Positions 1 to 6,891 of a stretch of 21,927 bases of DNA are shown piece by piece. The DNA comes from Pseudomonadota bacterium (GTDB lineage Bacteria > Pseudomonadota > Gammaproteobacteria > Burkholderiales > Burkholderiaceae_D). The stretch is from the NCBI GenBank assembly GCA_023389425.1, contig JAEWEK010000049.1:1-21927 (forward strand), written 5' to 3'. The number at the start of each line of letters is the position of its first letter. The first letter of the stretch is position 1. The notes under the pieces were generated by a model that was given only the letters and a program-made list of their open reading frames with translations, searched no databases and was not told the DNA's origin. Both the position numbers and the translations under genes were made by a program.

Positions 1-158
1 TTTTTGTGAACATTTGATAATTTAAGTAATCAACCGGCCGAAGCCAGCTGGCACCTTCATCAAACGCCCACACTTATCGACTGTTTGTTGTTAAAGAACA
101 GGCAGACTGTACTGCCTTGCTGCATTCTGCGAATCGTTGTGTTCGTCAGCAGCAGAGA
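1..158 (-). other. rRNA operon leader transcript (5' part; 16S gene outside the window)
   Basis: Read on the minus strand, this stretch follows a strong promoter and carries a boxB-boxA-boxC set, the standard antitermination leader of a bacterial rRNA operon. The segment after boxC becomes AT-rich toward position 1, as leaders in this group do before 16S. No 16S sequence is present, so the gene must begin just beyond the left edge. The 16S-23S spacer of Burkholderiales can carry similar boxA/boxC sequence, but the strong promoter directly upstream favours the 16S leader. Confidence 0.8.
65..116 (-). promoter_or_regulatory. rRNA antitermination site (boxB hairpin, boxA, boxC)
   Basis: In minus-strand order there is a small hairpin GGCAG/CTGCC (116-101, boxB-like), then boxA TGTTCTTTAACA (100-89), then boxC AAGTGTGGGCG (75-65). 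The order and the boxA core match the Nus-dependent antitermination signal of rrn operons, which binds NusB-NusE and prevents early termination across the long untranslated rRNA. Confidence 0.8.
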
Positions 159-164
159 AGCGAG

Positions 165-193
165 ATTATGCAGTGTTTCGCGATGATCGTCAA
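165..193 (-). promoter_or_regulatory. rRNA operon sigma-70 promoter (P1-like)
   Basis: On the minus strand a -35 TTGACG (188-193) and a -10 CATAAT (165-170) are separated by exactly 17 bases. The -10 is followed by CTCGCTTCTCTGC, which resembles the start region of other Burkholderiales rRNA promoters. An A-rich stretch just upstream of the -35 (about 194-206) could act as an UP element. Transcription would start near 158 and run leftwards off the window. Confidence 0.85.
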
Positions 194-296
194 CTTCTTT
201 TTCGCATGATGTCGTTCAGACATCCCCTCACAAGTCCTTCGCAACTGTTTGATTTGTTGCGTGTTTCTCGCGAGGGACCGAACTATAACAAAGCGC

Positions 297-320
297 AGCC
301 CTCTCGCGCAAGGGCTTTTT
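297..320 (-). terminator. Hairpin after the enoyl-CoA hydratase gene
   Basis: AGCCCT (297-302) and AGGGCT (311-316) form a 6-bp stem with an 8-base loop, directly after the TAA stop at 322-324. The better T-run follows the stem on the plus strand; on the minus strand the tail is GCGCTTTGTT. It probably ends the enoyl-CoA hydratase transcript before the rRNA promoter, but the tail is weak in that direction. Confidence 0.5.
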
Positions 321-321
321 C

Positions 322-1098
322 TTACTTGCCCTCGAAATTCGGCGGACGCTTCTCGAGAAACGCCGACATGCCCTCTTTCTGGGCCGGGGTGCCGAAGCCC
401 GCGTGGAAGTAACGGCGCTCGTAACGGACGCCTTCCGTCAGCGTCGTTTCGAACGCACGGTTGACCGAATCCTTGATCGCCATGGCCACCGATACCGACA
501 TCCCGGCAATCGATTCTGCAATCTTCAGGGACTCTTCCATTACTTTGTCCGCCGGGAACACGCGCGACACCAGGCCGGTGCGCTCCGCCTCGGCCGCGTC
601 GATCATGCGCGAGGTCAGCAGCATGTCCATCGCCTTCGATTTGCCGATCGCGCGCGGCAGACGCTGCGTACCGCCGGCGCCCGGCGTCACGCCGACCTTG
701 ATTTCCGGCTGGCCGAACTTGGCCGAATCGGCGGCGATCAGGAAATCGCACATCATCGCCAGCTCGCAGCCGCCGCCCAGCGCATATCCGGACACGACGC
801 CGATTACCGGCTTTCGGATATTGAGGATGTGTTCCCAGTTGCGGCCGATGTAATTACCCGGATAGGTGTCGGCATAGGTGTAATTGGCCATCGCCGCGAT
901 ATCGGCGCCCGCCGCGAATACTTTTTCGCTGCCGGTAAGAATGATGACATTCACGGCCGGATCGGCGTCGAACTTATAGAGAGCATCGCCCAGCTCGTTC
1001 ATCATGTTGTCGTTCAGCGCGTTCATCGCTTTCGGACGATTCAGGCGGATCACGACCACCTTGCCATGGTTTTCGATCAGCAGGTCTGCATATTGCAT
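322..1098 (-). CDS. Enoyl-CoA hydratase (crotonase family)
   Basis: This 258-residue protein has the usual length and full pattern of a soluble enoyl-CoA hydratase, which adds water to trans-2-enoyl-CoA in fatty-acid and aromatic-acid beta-oxidation. The oxyanion-hole segments AAGADI (62-67) and GGG (108-110) are present. Both catalytic glutamates are in place, E112 in GGGCELAM and E132 in GQPEIKVG. The C-terminal segment 'GMSAFLEKRPPNF' is typical of the FadB1/PaaF-like group. The start at 1098 is preceded by AAGGGG; the open frame extends further upstream but overlaps mltA and has no family similarity there. The gene follows mltA on the same strand after 86 bases, with a possible -10 (TACAAT, 1133-1138). 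The exact pathway cannot be decided, so no symbol is given. Confidence 0.95.
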   Translation of the reverse strand: MQYADLLIENHGKVVVIRLNRPKAMNALNDNMMNELGDALYKFDADPAVNVIILTGSEKVFAAGADIAAMANYTYADTYPGNYIGRNWEHILNIRKPVIGVVSGYALGGGCELAMMCDFLIAADSAKFGQPEIKVGVTPGAGGTQRLPRAIGKSKAMDMLLTSRMIDAAEAERTGLVSRVFPADKVMEESLKIAESIAGMSVSVAMAIKDSVNRAFETTLTEGVRYERRYFHAGFGTPAQKEGMSAFLEKRPPNFEGK

Positions 1099-1132
1099 GG
1101 GACACCCCTTCATAGTTAAGACGGACTGCGCG

Positions 1133-1138
1133 ATTGTA
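1133..1138 (-). promoter_or_regulatory. Possible -10 element for the enoyl-CoA hydratase gene
   Basis: TACAAT on the minus strand lies 35 bases upstream of the start codon, in the only short non-coding gap before the gene. No convincing -35 sits 16-18 bases upstream, so this is only a candidate. Confidence 0.3.
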
Positions 1139-1184
1139 GCTGCTTCCGTACTAAGAACGGCAGGGGCGCGCGCCGGAGAACGGA

Positions 1185-2426
1185 TCAAGGCTGGCGCGGC
1201 GCCGGCAGCGGCATCAGTACCCACAGCGAGCCACGCTGCTTCATCAGGCCCGCGTTGTCCGGCGCGCTGCCGCCGAAGCCGAAGAAGAAGTCGGCCCGTA
1301 CCGCGCCGCGGATCGCACCGCCGGTGTCCTGGCCCATCACCAGCCGCTGCATCGGCACATTGGAACCCGGCTCGGTGGTCGACAAGAAGATGGGGGCGCC
1401 GAGCGGCAGGAACTTGGGATCGATGGCCACCGAGCGCGTCGGCGTCAATGGCACGCCCAGCGCACCCTTCGGCCCAACGTTCGGATCGGGCAGGCGCTCC
1501 TCGCGGAAGAAGATGTAGCTCGGGTTCACGTTGAACAGCTCCTGGCGCCGTTCGGGGTGGGCCGCGATCCACGCCTTGATACCCTGTGCGGTGGCTTGTT
1601 CGACCGTCAGCTCTCCATGGTCGACCAGCCATCGGCCAATGGCCTTGTAGGGATGGCCGTTCTGGTCGGCGTAGGCGATGCGCACGGTTTCGCCGGTGTC
1701 GTCGAGCTGCACGCGGCCCGAGCCCTGCACCTCGAGGAAGAAAGCCTCGACCGGGTCGTTCACCCACAACAGCTCCTTGCCCGGCAGGTTGGCGCGCTCG
1801 ATGTCGGCGCGGGTGCCATATGGGACCACCTTGCGACCGGACAGGCGTCCGCGCAGCACCATGCCCTTCAGGTTCGGGTAAACGCTGGCCAGGTCGACTG
1901 TCAGCAAATCATCCGGGACCTTGTAGATCGGCGTCTGGTAGGCGCCCTGGCGCTTGCGCAGGCCGTGCAGCATCGGCTCGTAGTAGCCCGTGATGAGGCC
2001 CGTGTCCGAGCCGTCAGCCGCGCGGATCTGGTTGGGCACGAACCAGCTCTCGAAATAGGCGCGGACCGCGGCGCCATCGTTGGCATCGACGATCTTGGCG
2101 GCGAGGCAGGCCGCTTTCCACTCGGCGCGCGTGCCGAGCACCCGGCACGAAGCCATGAAAGAGCTCCAGGCCTGGCGCAGCTCGTCCTGCTTCCAGCCGG
2201 GGAGCGCATCGAAGCTGACGGGCGTCATCAGCGGCGCCGGCGATGGTGGCGCGGGCGGCGTTTCCGGGACCGCGACCGGGCCGACCGGCGGCGGCATCAC
2301 CACCGGTGGCTGGGGCGCGGGCGGCTGTTCGGGCCTGGCCGGCGGTTGCGGCGGGGTGGCGCAGGCCGCCAGCAGCATGGCGACGGCGGCGAACAAAGCG
2401 GGTACACTGCGGCGAGTCGTCAGCAT
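1185..2426 (-). CDS. mltA: Membrane-bound lytic murein transglycosylase A (MltA), lipoprotein
   Basis: MltA cleaves the glycan strands of peptidoglycan between MurNAc and GlcNAc, leaving 1,6-anhydro ends, from the periplasmic face of the outer membrane. With a start at 2426 the 413-residue product begins with a short basic segment and a hydrophobic helix ending in LLAAC, so C22 is the lipidated cysteine. A proline-rich linker (about 25-65) follows, then the MltA domain (GLITGYYEP near 144-151) and the C-terminal 3D region (GQDTGGAIRG, D367; RADFFFG, D379), where the catalytic aspartates lie. The frame is open up to 2495, but the extra N-terminal residues would spoil the signal peptide, so 2426 is chosen. 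It lies 16 bases from a divergent small gene. Confidence 0.95.
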   Translation of the reverse strand: MLTTRRSVPALFAAVAMLLAACATPPQPPARPEQPPAPQPPVVMPPPVGPVAVPETPPAPPSPAPLMTPVSFDALPGWKQDELRQAWSSFMASCRVLGTRAEWKAACLAAKIVDANDGAAVRAYFESWFVPNQIRAADGSDTGLITGYYEPMLHGLRKRQGAYQTPIYKVPDDLLTVDLASVYPNLKGMVLRGRLSGRKVVPYGTRADIERANLPGKELLWVNDPVEAFFLEVQGSGRVQLDDTGETVRIAYADQNGHPYKAIGRWLVDHGELTVEQATAQGIKAWIAAHPERRQELFNVNPSYIFFREERLPDPNVGPKGALGVPLTPTRSVAIDPKFLPLGAPIFLSTTEPGSNVPMQRLVMGQDTGGAIRGAVRADFFFGFGGSAPDNAGLMKQRGSLWVLMPLPAPRQP

Positions 2427-2442
2427 AAGGCGTGAGAAGAAT

Positions 2443-2574
2443 ATGTGGTTACTGATGTTGGAAGCCGGCGCAGCCCTGGTCCTGCTGCTGTTCATCGTAT
2501 GGTGGACGATGTATTCCGGCCGCGGGCACGACCGCAGTACTGACGATACCCGCGATAAAAACGATACGCGCTGA
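2443..2574 (+). CDS. Small single-pass membrane protein, function unknown
   Basis: A 43-codon frame starting ATG at 2443 is preceded by GAGAAG at good spacing. The peptide has one strong membrane segment (about residues 3-23, including LVLLLFIVWW) and then a short hydrophilic tail rich in D, R and K. I do not recognise a function. The ribosome site and the clean helix-plus-tail layout suggest a real small protein. It starts only 16 bases from the divergent mltA start and runs toward apaG. Its promoter would have to lie inside the 5' end of mltA, so expression needs direct evidence. Confidence 0.55.
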   Translation: MWLLMLEAGAALVLLLFIVWWTMYSGRGHDRSTDDTRDKNDTR

Positions 2575-2580
2575 GAAAGC

Positions 2581-2955
2581 TCAGTGCAAGGTCTTGGGCA
2601 GCGAGAGCACGAACTCCGGGATCGGCGCCTCGAAGCGGTGCCCGTCCTCGGCCACGAAGAAGTAGCGCCCGACCATCGACCCCGTGGGGGTGGCCAGCTG
2701 GGTGCCGCTGGTGTATTCGAACTGCTCGCCCGGCTGCAGCAACGGCTGGTGGCCCACCACGCCCAGGCCGGCCACTTCCTGCACCCGGTTGTTGGCGTCC
2801 GTGATGGTCCAGTAGCGCGAAATGAGCTGGGCCGCGACGGTGCCGGTGTTCTTGATCGTGATCGAGTAGGTAAACACGAAGTTGGTCCGATGCGGGTCGG
2901 ACTGCTCCGGCAGGTACTGGGTCCGGACGGAGACAGTGAAATCGTATTCGGGCAT
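2581..2955 (-). CDS. apaG: ApaG (Co2+/Mg2+ efflux protein / DUF525 domain)
   Basis: The 124-residue product matches ApaG in length and in the conserved core GLGVVGHQPLLQPGE followed by FEYTSG, TPTG and MVGRY. ApaG is a small fibronectin-III-like beta-sandwich protein. Its role is not settled; it has been linked to Co2+ resistance and Mg2+ efflux in enterobacteria. The start at 2955 has a good AGAGGAAA ribosome site. The upstream extension of the open frame reads antisense over rpe and is not part of the gene. The stop is 6 bases from the end of the convergent small membrane-protein gene. Confidence 0.95.
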   Translation of the reverse strand: MPEYDFTVSVRTQYLPEQSDPHRTNFVFTYSITIKNTGTVAAQLISRYWTITDANNRVQEVAGLGVVGHQPLLQPGEQFEYTSGTQLATPTGSMVGRYFFVAEDGHRFEAPIPEFVLSLPKTLH

Positions 2956-3087
2956 CGTGTTTCCTCTGATTAAAGCGGTTGCGGCATTCCCGCCATCATA
3001 CTCGCTGGCGCGGAAAGCGGCGTTCCGCCAGCACAGCGCGGCCTTGGGCGTAAAATAGCGGGTTCCAGACAAACCGCACGGCCAATC

Positions 3088-3759
3088 ATGACCACCTACC
3101 GCATCGCTCCCAGCATCCTGTCGGCCGACTTCGCACGCCTCGGCGAGGAAGTCCGCAATGTCGTCGCCGCCGGCGCCGACATCATTCACTTCGACGTGAT
3201 GGACAACCATTATGTTCCCAACCTGACCATCGGCCCGCTGGTGTGCCAGGCGATCCGCCCGCACGTACAGGTGCCGATCGACGTGCACCTGATGGTCAAG
3301 CCGGTGGACCGCATCATCCCCGATTTCGCCAAGGCCGGCGCCGACATCATCACCTTCCACCCGGAGGCCTCGGAACACATCGACCGTACCCTTCAGCTCA
3401 TCCGCGACAACGGCTGCAAGGCCGGCCTGGTGTTCAACCCGGCCACGCCGATGCACTACCTCGAGCACGTGATGGACAAGATCGACATGATCCTGATTAT
3501 GTCGGTGAACCCGGGCTTCGGCGGCCAGTCCTTCATCCCGGAAGCGCTGAAGAAGATCGCGATCGCGCGCCGCCTGATCGACGAATCGGGCCGCGACATC
3601 ATGCTGGAAGTGGATGGCGGCATCAAGGCCGACAACATCGCCGCCGCCGCGGCAGCGGGCGCCGACACCTTCGTCGCCGGCTCGGCCATCTTCGGCAAGC
3701 CTGACTACAAGGCCGTGATCGACGCGATGCGCGGGCAGCTCGCGACGGTCGCGAAGTAA
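3088..3759 (+). CDS. rpe: Ribulose-phosphate 3-epimerase
   Basis: Rpe interconverts D-ribulose 5-phosphate and D-xylulose 5-phosphate in the pentose phosphate pathway. The 223-residue sequence has the full TIM-barrel pattern: APSILSADF near the N-terminus (S12), HFDVMDNHYVPN with H35 and D37, DVHLMV with H67, MSVNPGFGGQ, and LEVDGGI with D176. H35, D37, H67 and D176 are the metal and acid/base positions of the family. The gene is first in a plus-strand run and overlaps gph by one base. This rpe-gph-trpE order is common in proteobacteria. A TAAAAT at 3051-3056 could be its -10, without a clear -35. Confidence 0.97.
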   Translation: MTTYRIAPSILSADFARLGEEVRNVVAAGADIIHFDVMDNHYVPNLTIGPLVCQAIRPHVQVPIDVHLMVKPVDRIIPDFAKAGADIITFHPEASEHIDRTLQLIRDNGCKAGLVFNPATPMHYLEHVMDKIDMILIMSVNPGFGGQSFIPEALKKIAIARRLIDESGRDIMLEVDGGIKADNIAAAAAAGADTFVAGSAIFGKPDYKAVIDAMRGQLATVAK

Positions 3760-4457
3760 TGCGGTCCGGCGCTGCGGCGATCCGCGCCGCCATCATCGAC
3801 CTGGACGGCACGATGCTCGACACCGTGCCCGATTTCGAGCTGGCCCTGAACGGCATGCGCGCCGAACTGGGCCTGGCGCCGATCAGCCAGCAGACCATCA
3901 CGCCGATGGTCGGCAAAGGCTCGGAAAAGCTGATCCGCGACGTGCTGTCGCTCGACCTGCCGCCCGAGCAGGTCGAAGCCAGCTACGACACCGCGATGGC
4001 TGCCTACCAGCGCCACTACCTCGCGATCAACGGCCAGCGCGCCACCATGTACGAAGGCGTGACCGAGGGTCTGGACAAGCTCAAGTCGCTCGGCCTGCGC
4101 CTGGCCTGCGTGACCAACAAGCCGGTCGCGTTCGCGCGGCCGCTGCTGGCGCAGACAGGCCTGGCGCCCTGGTTCGAACTGATGTATGGCGGCGACTCGC
4201 TGCCGAAGAAGAAGCCCGATCCGCTGCCGCTGCTGCAGGTCTGCAGCGACTTCGACCTGCCGCCGGCGCAAGTGGTGGCGATCGGCGACTCGTCCAATGA
4301 CGCCCAGGCGGCCCGCGCCGCCGGTTGTTTTGTGCTGACAGTCCCATATGGATATAACCATGGACGGCCTGTACACGAAATCAATTCCGATGGTATAGTA
4401 GGTACGCTGTTTGACGCGGCGAAACTGATCGAAGCGCACAACAGCAATACAAACTAA
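3759..4457 (+). CDS. gph: Phosphoglycolate phosphatase (HAD superfamily)
   Basis: Gph removes phosphate from 2-phosphoglycolate, a by-product of oxidative DNA repair and oxygenase reactions. The 232-residue protein shows all four HAD motifs: DLDGTMLD (D14 nucleophile, D16 acid), VTNKP (motif II), the lysine in KKKPDPLPL (motif III) and GDSSND (motif IV). The start overlaps the rpe stop as TAATG, implying coupled translation. The last 40 codons are clearly richer in A and T than the rest, which fits an embedded promoter for the trp leader that begins 14 bases after the stop. Confidence 0.95.
   Translation: MRSGAAAIRAAIIDLDGTMLDTVPDFELALNGMRAELGLAPISQQTITPMVGKGSEKLIRDVLSLDLPPEQVEASYDTAMAAYQRHYLAINGQRATMYEGVTEGLDKLKSLGLRLACVTNKPVAFARPLLAQTGLAPWFELMYGGDSLPKKKPDPLPLLQVCSDFDLPPAQVVAIGDSSNDAQAARAAGCFVLTVPYGYNHGRPVHEINSDGIVGTLFDAAKLIEAHNSNTN
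4391..4399 (+). promoter_or_regulatory. Candidate trp promoter (extended -10) inside the end of gph
   Basis: TGGTATAGT gives a TGn extended -10 (TATAGT, 4394-4399) in an AT-rich patch of the gph coding end. It would start a transcript near 4406, about 65 bases before the trp leader peptide. The -35 region is poor (GTACAC), as is usual for extended -10 promoters. Inferred from sequence only. Confidence 0.35.
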
Positions 4458-4470
4458 TCCCTCTCACTCC

Positions 4471-4557
4471 ATGTTTTTCACGAAAAAACACACCGTCAAC
4501 CAAACCGGCGCCCTTGAGGCCTGGCTGTGGCGACGCTGGCAATCCTGGGCTAACTAA
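4471..4557 (+). CDS. trpL: trp operon leader peptide (attenuator)
   Basis: A 28-codon ORF starts at ATG 4471 and stops at TAA 4555-4557. It has four Trp codons in nine (peptide WLWRRWQSW; TGG at 4522, 4528, 4537 and 4546), an extreme excess for a rare amino acid. It sits 13 bases after gph and 92 bases before trpE, and a hairpin plus T-run follows it. This is the classic layout of ribosome-mediated attenuation: with enough charged tRNA-Trp the ribosome reaches the stop and the terminator forms, while stalling at the Trp codons lets an alternative hairpin form. The upstream ribosome site is weak (no good AGGAGG before 4471). Confidence 0.85.
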   Translation: MFFTKKHTVNQTGALEAWLWRRWQSWAN

Positions 4558-4572
4558 CCCGCTTGATTGCTG
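4537..4572 (+). promoter_or_regulatory. Candidate trp antiterminator hairpin
   Basis: GCAATC (4539-4544), within the last Trp codons, is complementary to GATTGC (4565-4570). Flanking wobble pairs extend it (4537-4538 with 4571-4572), and an inner GGG (4547-4549)/CCC (4558-4560) pair adds to it. The 3' side overlaps the first bases of the terminator's 5' arm, so the two structures exclude each other. A ribosome stalled at the first Trp codon would leave this region free. Structure inferred by eye. Confidence 0.55.
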
Positions 4573-4604
4573 CCGGTGTTCGTCTTTTCGCCGGCAGGTT
4601 TTTT
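4570..4604 (+). terminator. trp attenuator terminator
   Basis: CTGCCGG (4570-4576) pairs perfectly with CCGGCAG (4591-4597) around a 14-base loop. One G and then six T (4599-4604) follow. It lies between the leader peptide stop and the trpE start, so it is an intrinsic terminator placed to control read-through into trpE. Confidence 0.85.
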
Positions 4605-4649
4605 GAAGAACCACCGCCACTCCCCTCCTCGTGGCGGCCCGGAGACAAC

Positions 4650-6146
4650 ATGACCGAACTCGAATTCAAATCGCTGGCCAACCAGGGCTACAACCGCATC
4701 CCTTTGATCGCGGAAGCATTCGCCGATCTCGAAACCCCGCTCACGCTCTACCTCAAGCTGGCCCAGAACCAGGACGCAGGACGCAACACCTTCCTGCTCG
4801 AATCGGTGGTCGGCGGCGAGCGCTTCGGCCGCTATTCCTTCATCGGCCTGCCGGCGCGCACCCTGCTGCGCAATACCGGCGACGTCACCGAGGTGCTGAA
4901 GAACGGCGAGGTCATCGAGCGCCACGAAGGCAACCCGCTCGAATTCATCGAGCAGTACCAGTCGCGCTTCAAGGTCGCGCTGCGCCCGGGGATGCCGCGC
5001 TTCTGCGGCGGCCTGGCCGGCTACTTCGGCTACGACGCCGTGCGCCACATCGAGAAGAAGCTGGCCGGCCAGGCGCCCAAGGATGACCTGGGCCTGCCCG
5101 AGATCCAGCTGATGGTGACCGAAGAACTGGCGGTGATCGACAACCTGTCCGGAAAACTGTACCTGATCGTGTACGCCGACCCGTCGCAGCCGGAAGCCTA
5201 TTCGCGCGGCCGCCAGCGCCTGAAAGACCTGCGCATGATGCTGCGCCGGAGCGTGGACGCGCCGGTGACATCGAGCTCCGTGCGCACCGAGGCCGTGCGC
5301 GACTTCAGCAAGGAGGACTATCTGAAGGCGGTCGCGGTGGCCAAGGAATACGTCATGGCCGGCGACCTGATGCAGGTGCAGATCGGCCAGCGCATCCGCA
5401 AGCCCTACGTGGATTCGCCGCTGTCGCTGTATCGCTCGCTGCGTTCGCTGAATCCGTCGCCTTACATGTACTACTACAACTTCGGCGACATGCAGATCGT
5501 CGGCTCGTCGCCGGAGATTTTGGTGCGCAACGAAGCCCTGCCTTCCGGCGGCAAGAAGGTCACGCTGCGTCCGATCGCCGGCACCCGCCCGCGCGGCGCC
5601 ACGCCCGAGCGCGACGCCGAGCTGGCCGAGGAACTGCTGGCCGATCCGAAGGAAGTCGCCGAACACGTCATGCTGATCGACCTGGCGCGCAACGACATCG
5701 GCCGCATCGCCAAGACCGGCACGGTCAAGGTCACCGACCGCATGATCATCGAGAAGTACTCGCACGTACAGCACATCGTGTCCAACGTCGAGGGTGCGCT
5801 CAAGGACAATATGTCGAACCTGGACGTGCTGCGCGCGACCTTCCCGGCCGGTACGCTCACCGGCGCGCCGAAAGTGCGTGCGATGGAGATCATCGACGAG
5901 CTGGAACCGGTCAAGCGCGGCATCTACGGCGGCGCCTGCGGCTACCTGTCCTTCGGCGGCGAAATGGACGTGGCGATCGCGATCCGCACCGGCGTGATCA
6001 AGGATGGCAACCTGTACGTGCAGGCGGCGGCCGGCATCGTCGCCGACTCGGTCCCCGAAATGGAGTGGCTGGAAACCGAAAACAAGGCGCGCGCCGTGCT
6101 GCGCGCGGCCGAGCAAGTGCAAGACGGCCTGGATGGGGAGATCTGA
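4650..6146 (+). CDS. trpE: Anthranilate synthase component I
   Basis: TrpE converts chorismate to anthranilate using ammonia supplied by TrpG, the first committed step of tryptophan synthesis. The 498-residue protein carries the LLES motif (49-52) tied to tryptophan feedback binding, and the chorismate-binding C-terminal domain with PIAGTRPRG, LIDLARNDIGR, GTLTGAPKVRAM and YGGACGYLSF. The start at 4650 is set by GGAGAC just upstream and gives the family length; the open frame upstream to 4563 runs through the attenuator and has no family similarity. The stop is followed after one base by trpG. Expression is probably controlled by the leader attenuator and by feedback inhibition. Confidence 0.97.
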   Translation: MTELEFKSLANQGYNRIPLIAEAFADLETPLTLYLKLAQNQDAGRNTFLLESVVGGERFGRYSFIGLPARTLLRNTGDVTEVLKNGEVIERHEGNPLEFIEQYQSRFKVALRPGMPRFCGGLAGYFGYDAVRHIEKKLAGQAPKDDLGLPEIQLMVTEELAVIDNLSGKLYLIVYADPSQPEAYSRGRQRLKDLRMMLRRSVDAPVTSSSVRTEAVRDFSKEDYLKAVAVAKEYVMAGDLMQVQIGQRIRKPYVDSPLSLYRSLRSLNPSPYMYYYNFGDMQIVGSSPEILVRNEALPSGGKKVTLRPIAGTRPRGATPERDAELAEELLADPKEVAEHVMLIDLARNDIGRIAKTGTVKVTDRMIIEKYSHVQHIVSNVEGALKDNMSNLDVLRATFPAGTLTGAPKVRAMEIIDELEPVKRGIYGGACGYLSFGGEMDVAIAIRTGVIKDGNLYVQAAAGIVADSVPEMEWLETENKARAVLRAAEQVQDGLDGEI

Positions 6147-6147
6147 G

Positions 6148-6714
<567 letters not shown>

Positions 6715-6734
6715 TCGCGCCCGAGTCAATAGAT

Positions 6735-6842
6735 ACCGTCGTTCCCGCGCAGGCGGGAACCCCATTTTGCATGCGCGGCCCTTTCTTCGAACGCAGCGGT
6801 TGCGCGCGCAAAATGGGATTCCCGCTTTCGCGGGAATGACGG
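6735..6842 (+). repeat. REPIN-like repeat (copy 1), inside the trp operon
   Basis: Two small hairpins face each other. The left one is GTTCCCGC/GCGGGAAC with loop GCAG; the right one is ATTCCCGC/GCGGGAAT with loop TTTC. Around them, CCCATTTTGC (6761-6770) pairs with GCAAAATGGG (6808-6817), giving a cruciform-like element of about 107 bases. Bases 6735-6770 are identical to 9276-9311 in copy 2. Paired inverted REPs of this kind (REPINs) are non-coding elements thought to be moved by RAYT transposases acting in trans; none is in the window. Confidence 0.8.
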
Positions 6843-6863
6843 CCCCTAGGCTAGTGGTATAAA
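6836..6863 (+). promoter_or_regulatory. Candidate internal promoter for trpD at the edge of the repeat
   Basis: ATGACG (6836-6841) lies at the right end of the repeat, then 16 bases, then TATAAA (6858-6863) with an extended TGG (6855-6857) directly before it. A start near 6870 would give a short leader to trpD. The -35 matches TTGACA at four of six positions. Confidence 0.4.
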
Positions 6864-6891
6864 GGACGTCGACACCTGAATGGGAACCGGC

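Noticed and set aside
137..412. Plus-strand frame of 91 codons at the left end
   Set aside because: It overlaps the rRNA promoter and the end of the enoyl-CoA hydratase gene, and shows no similarity to anything I know.
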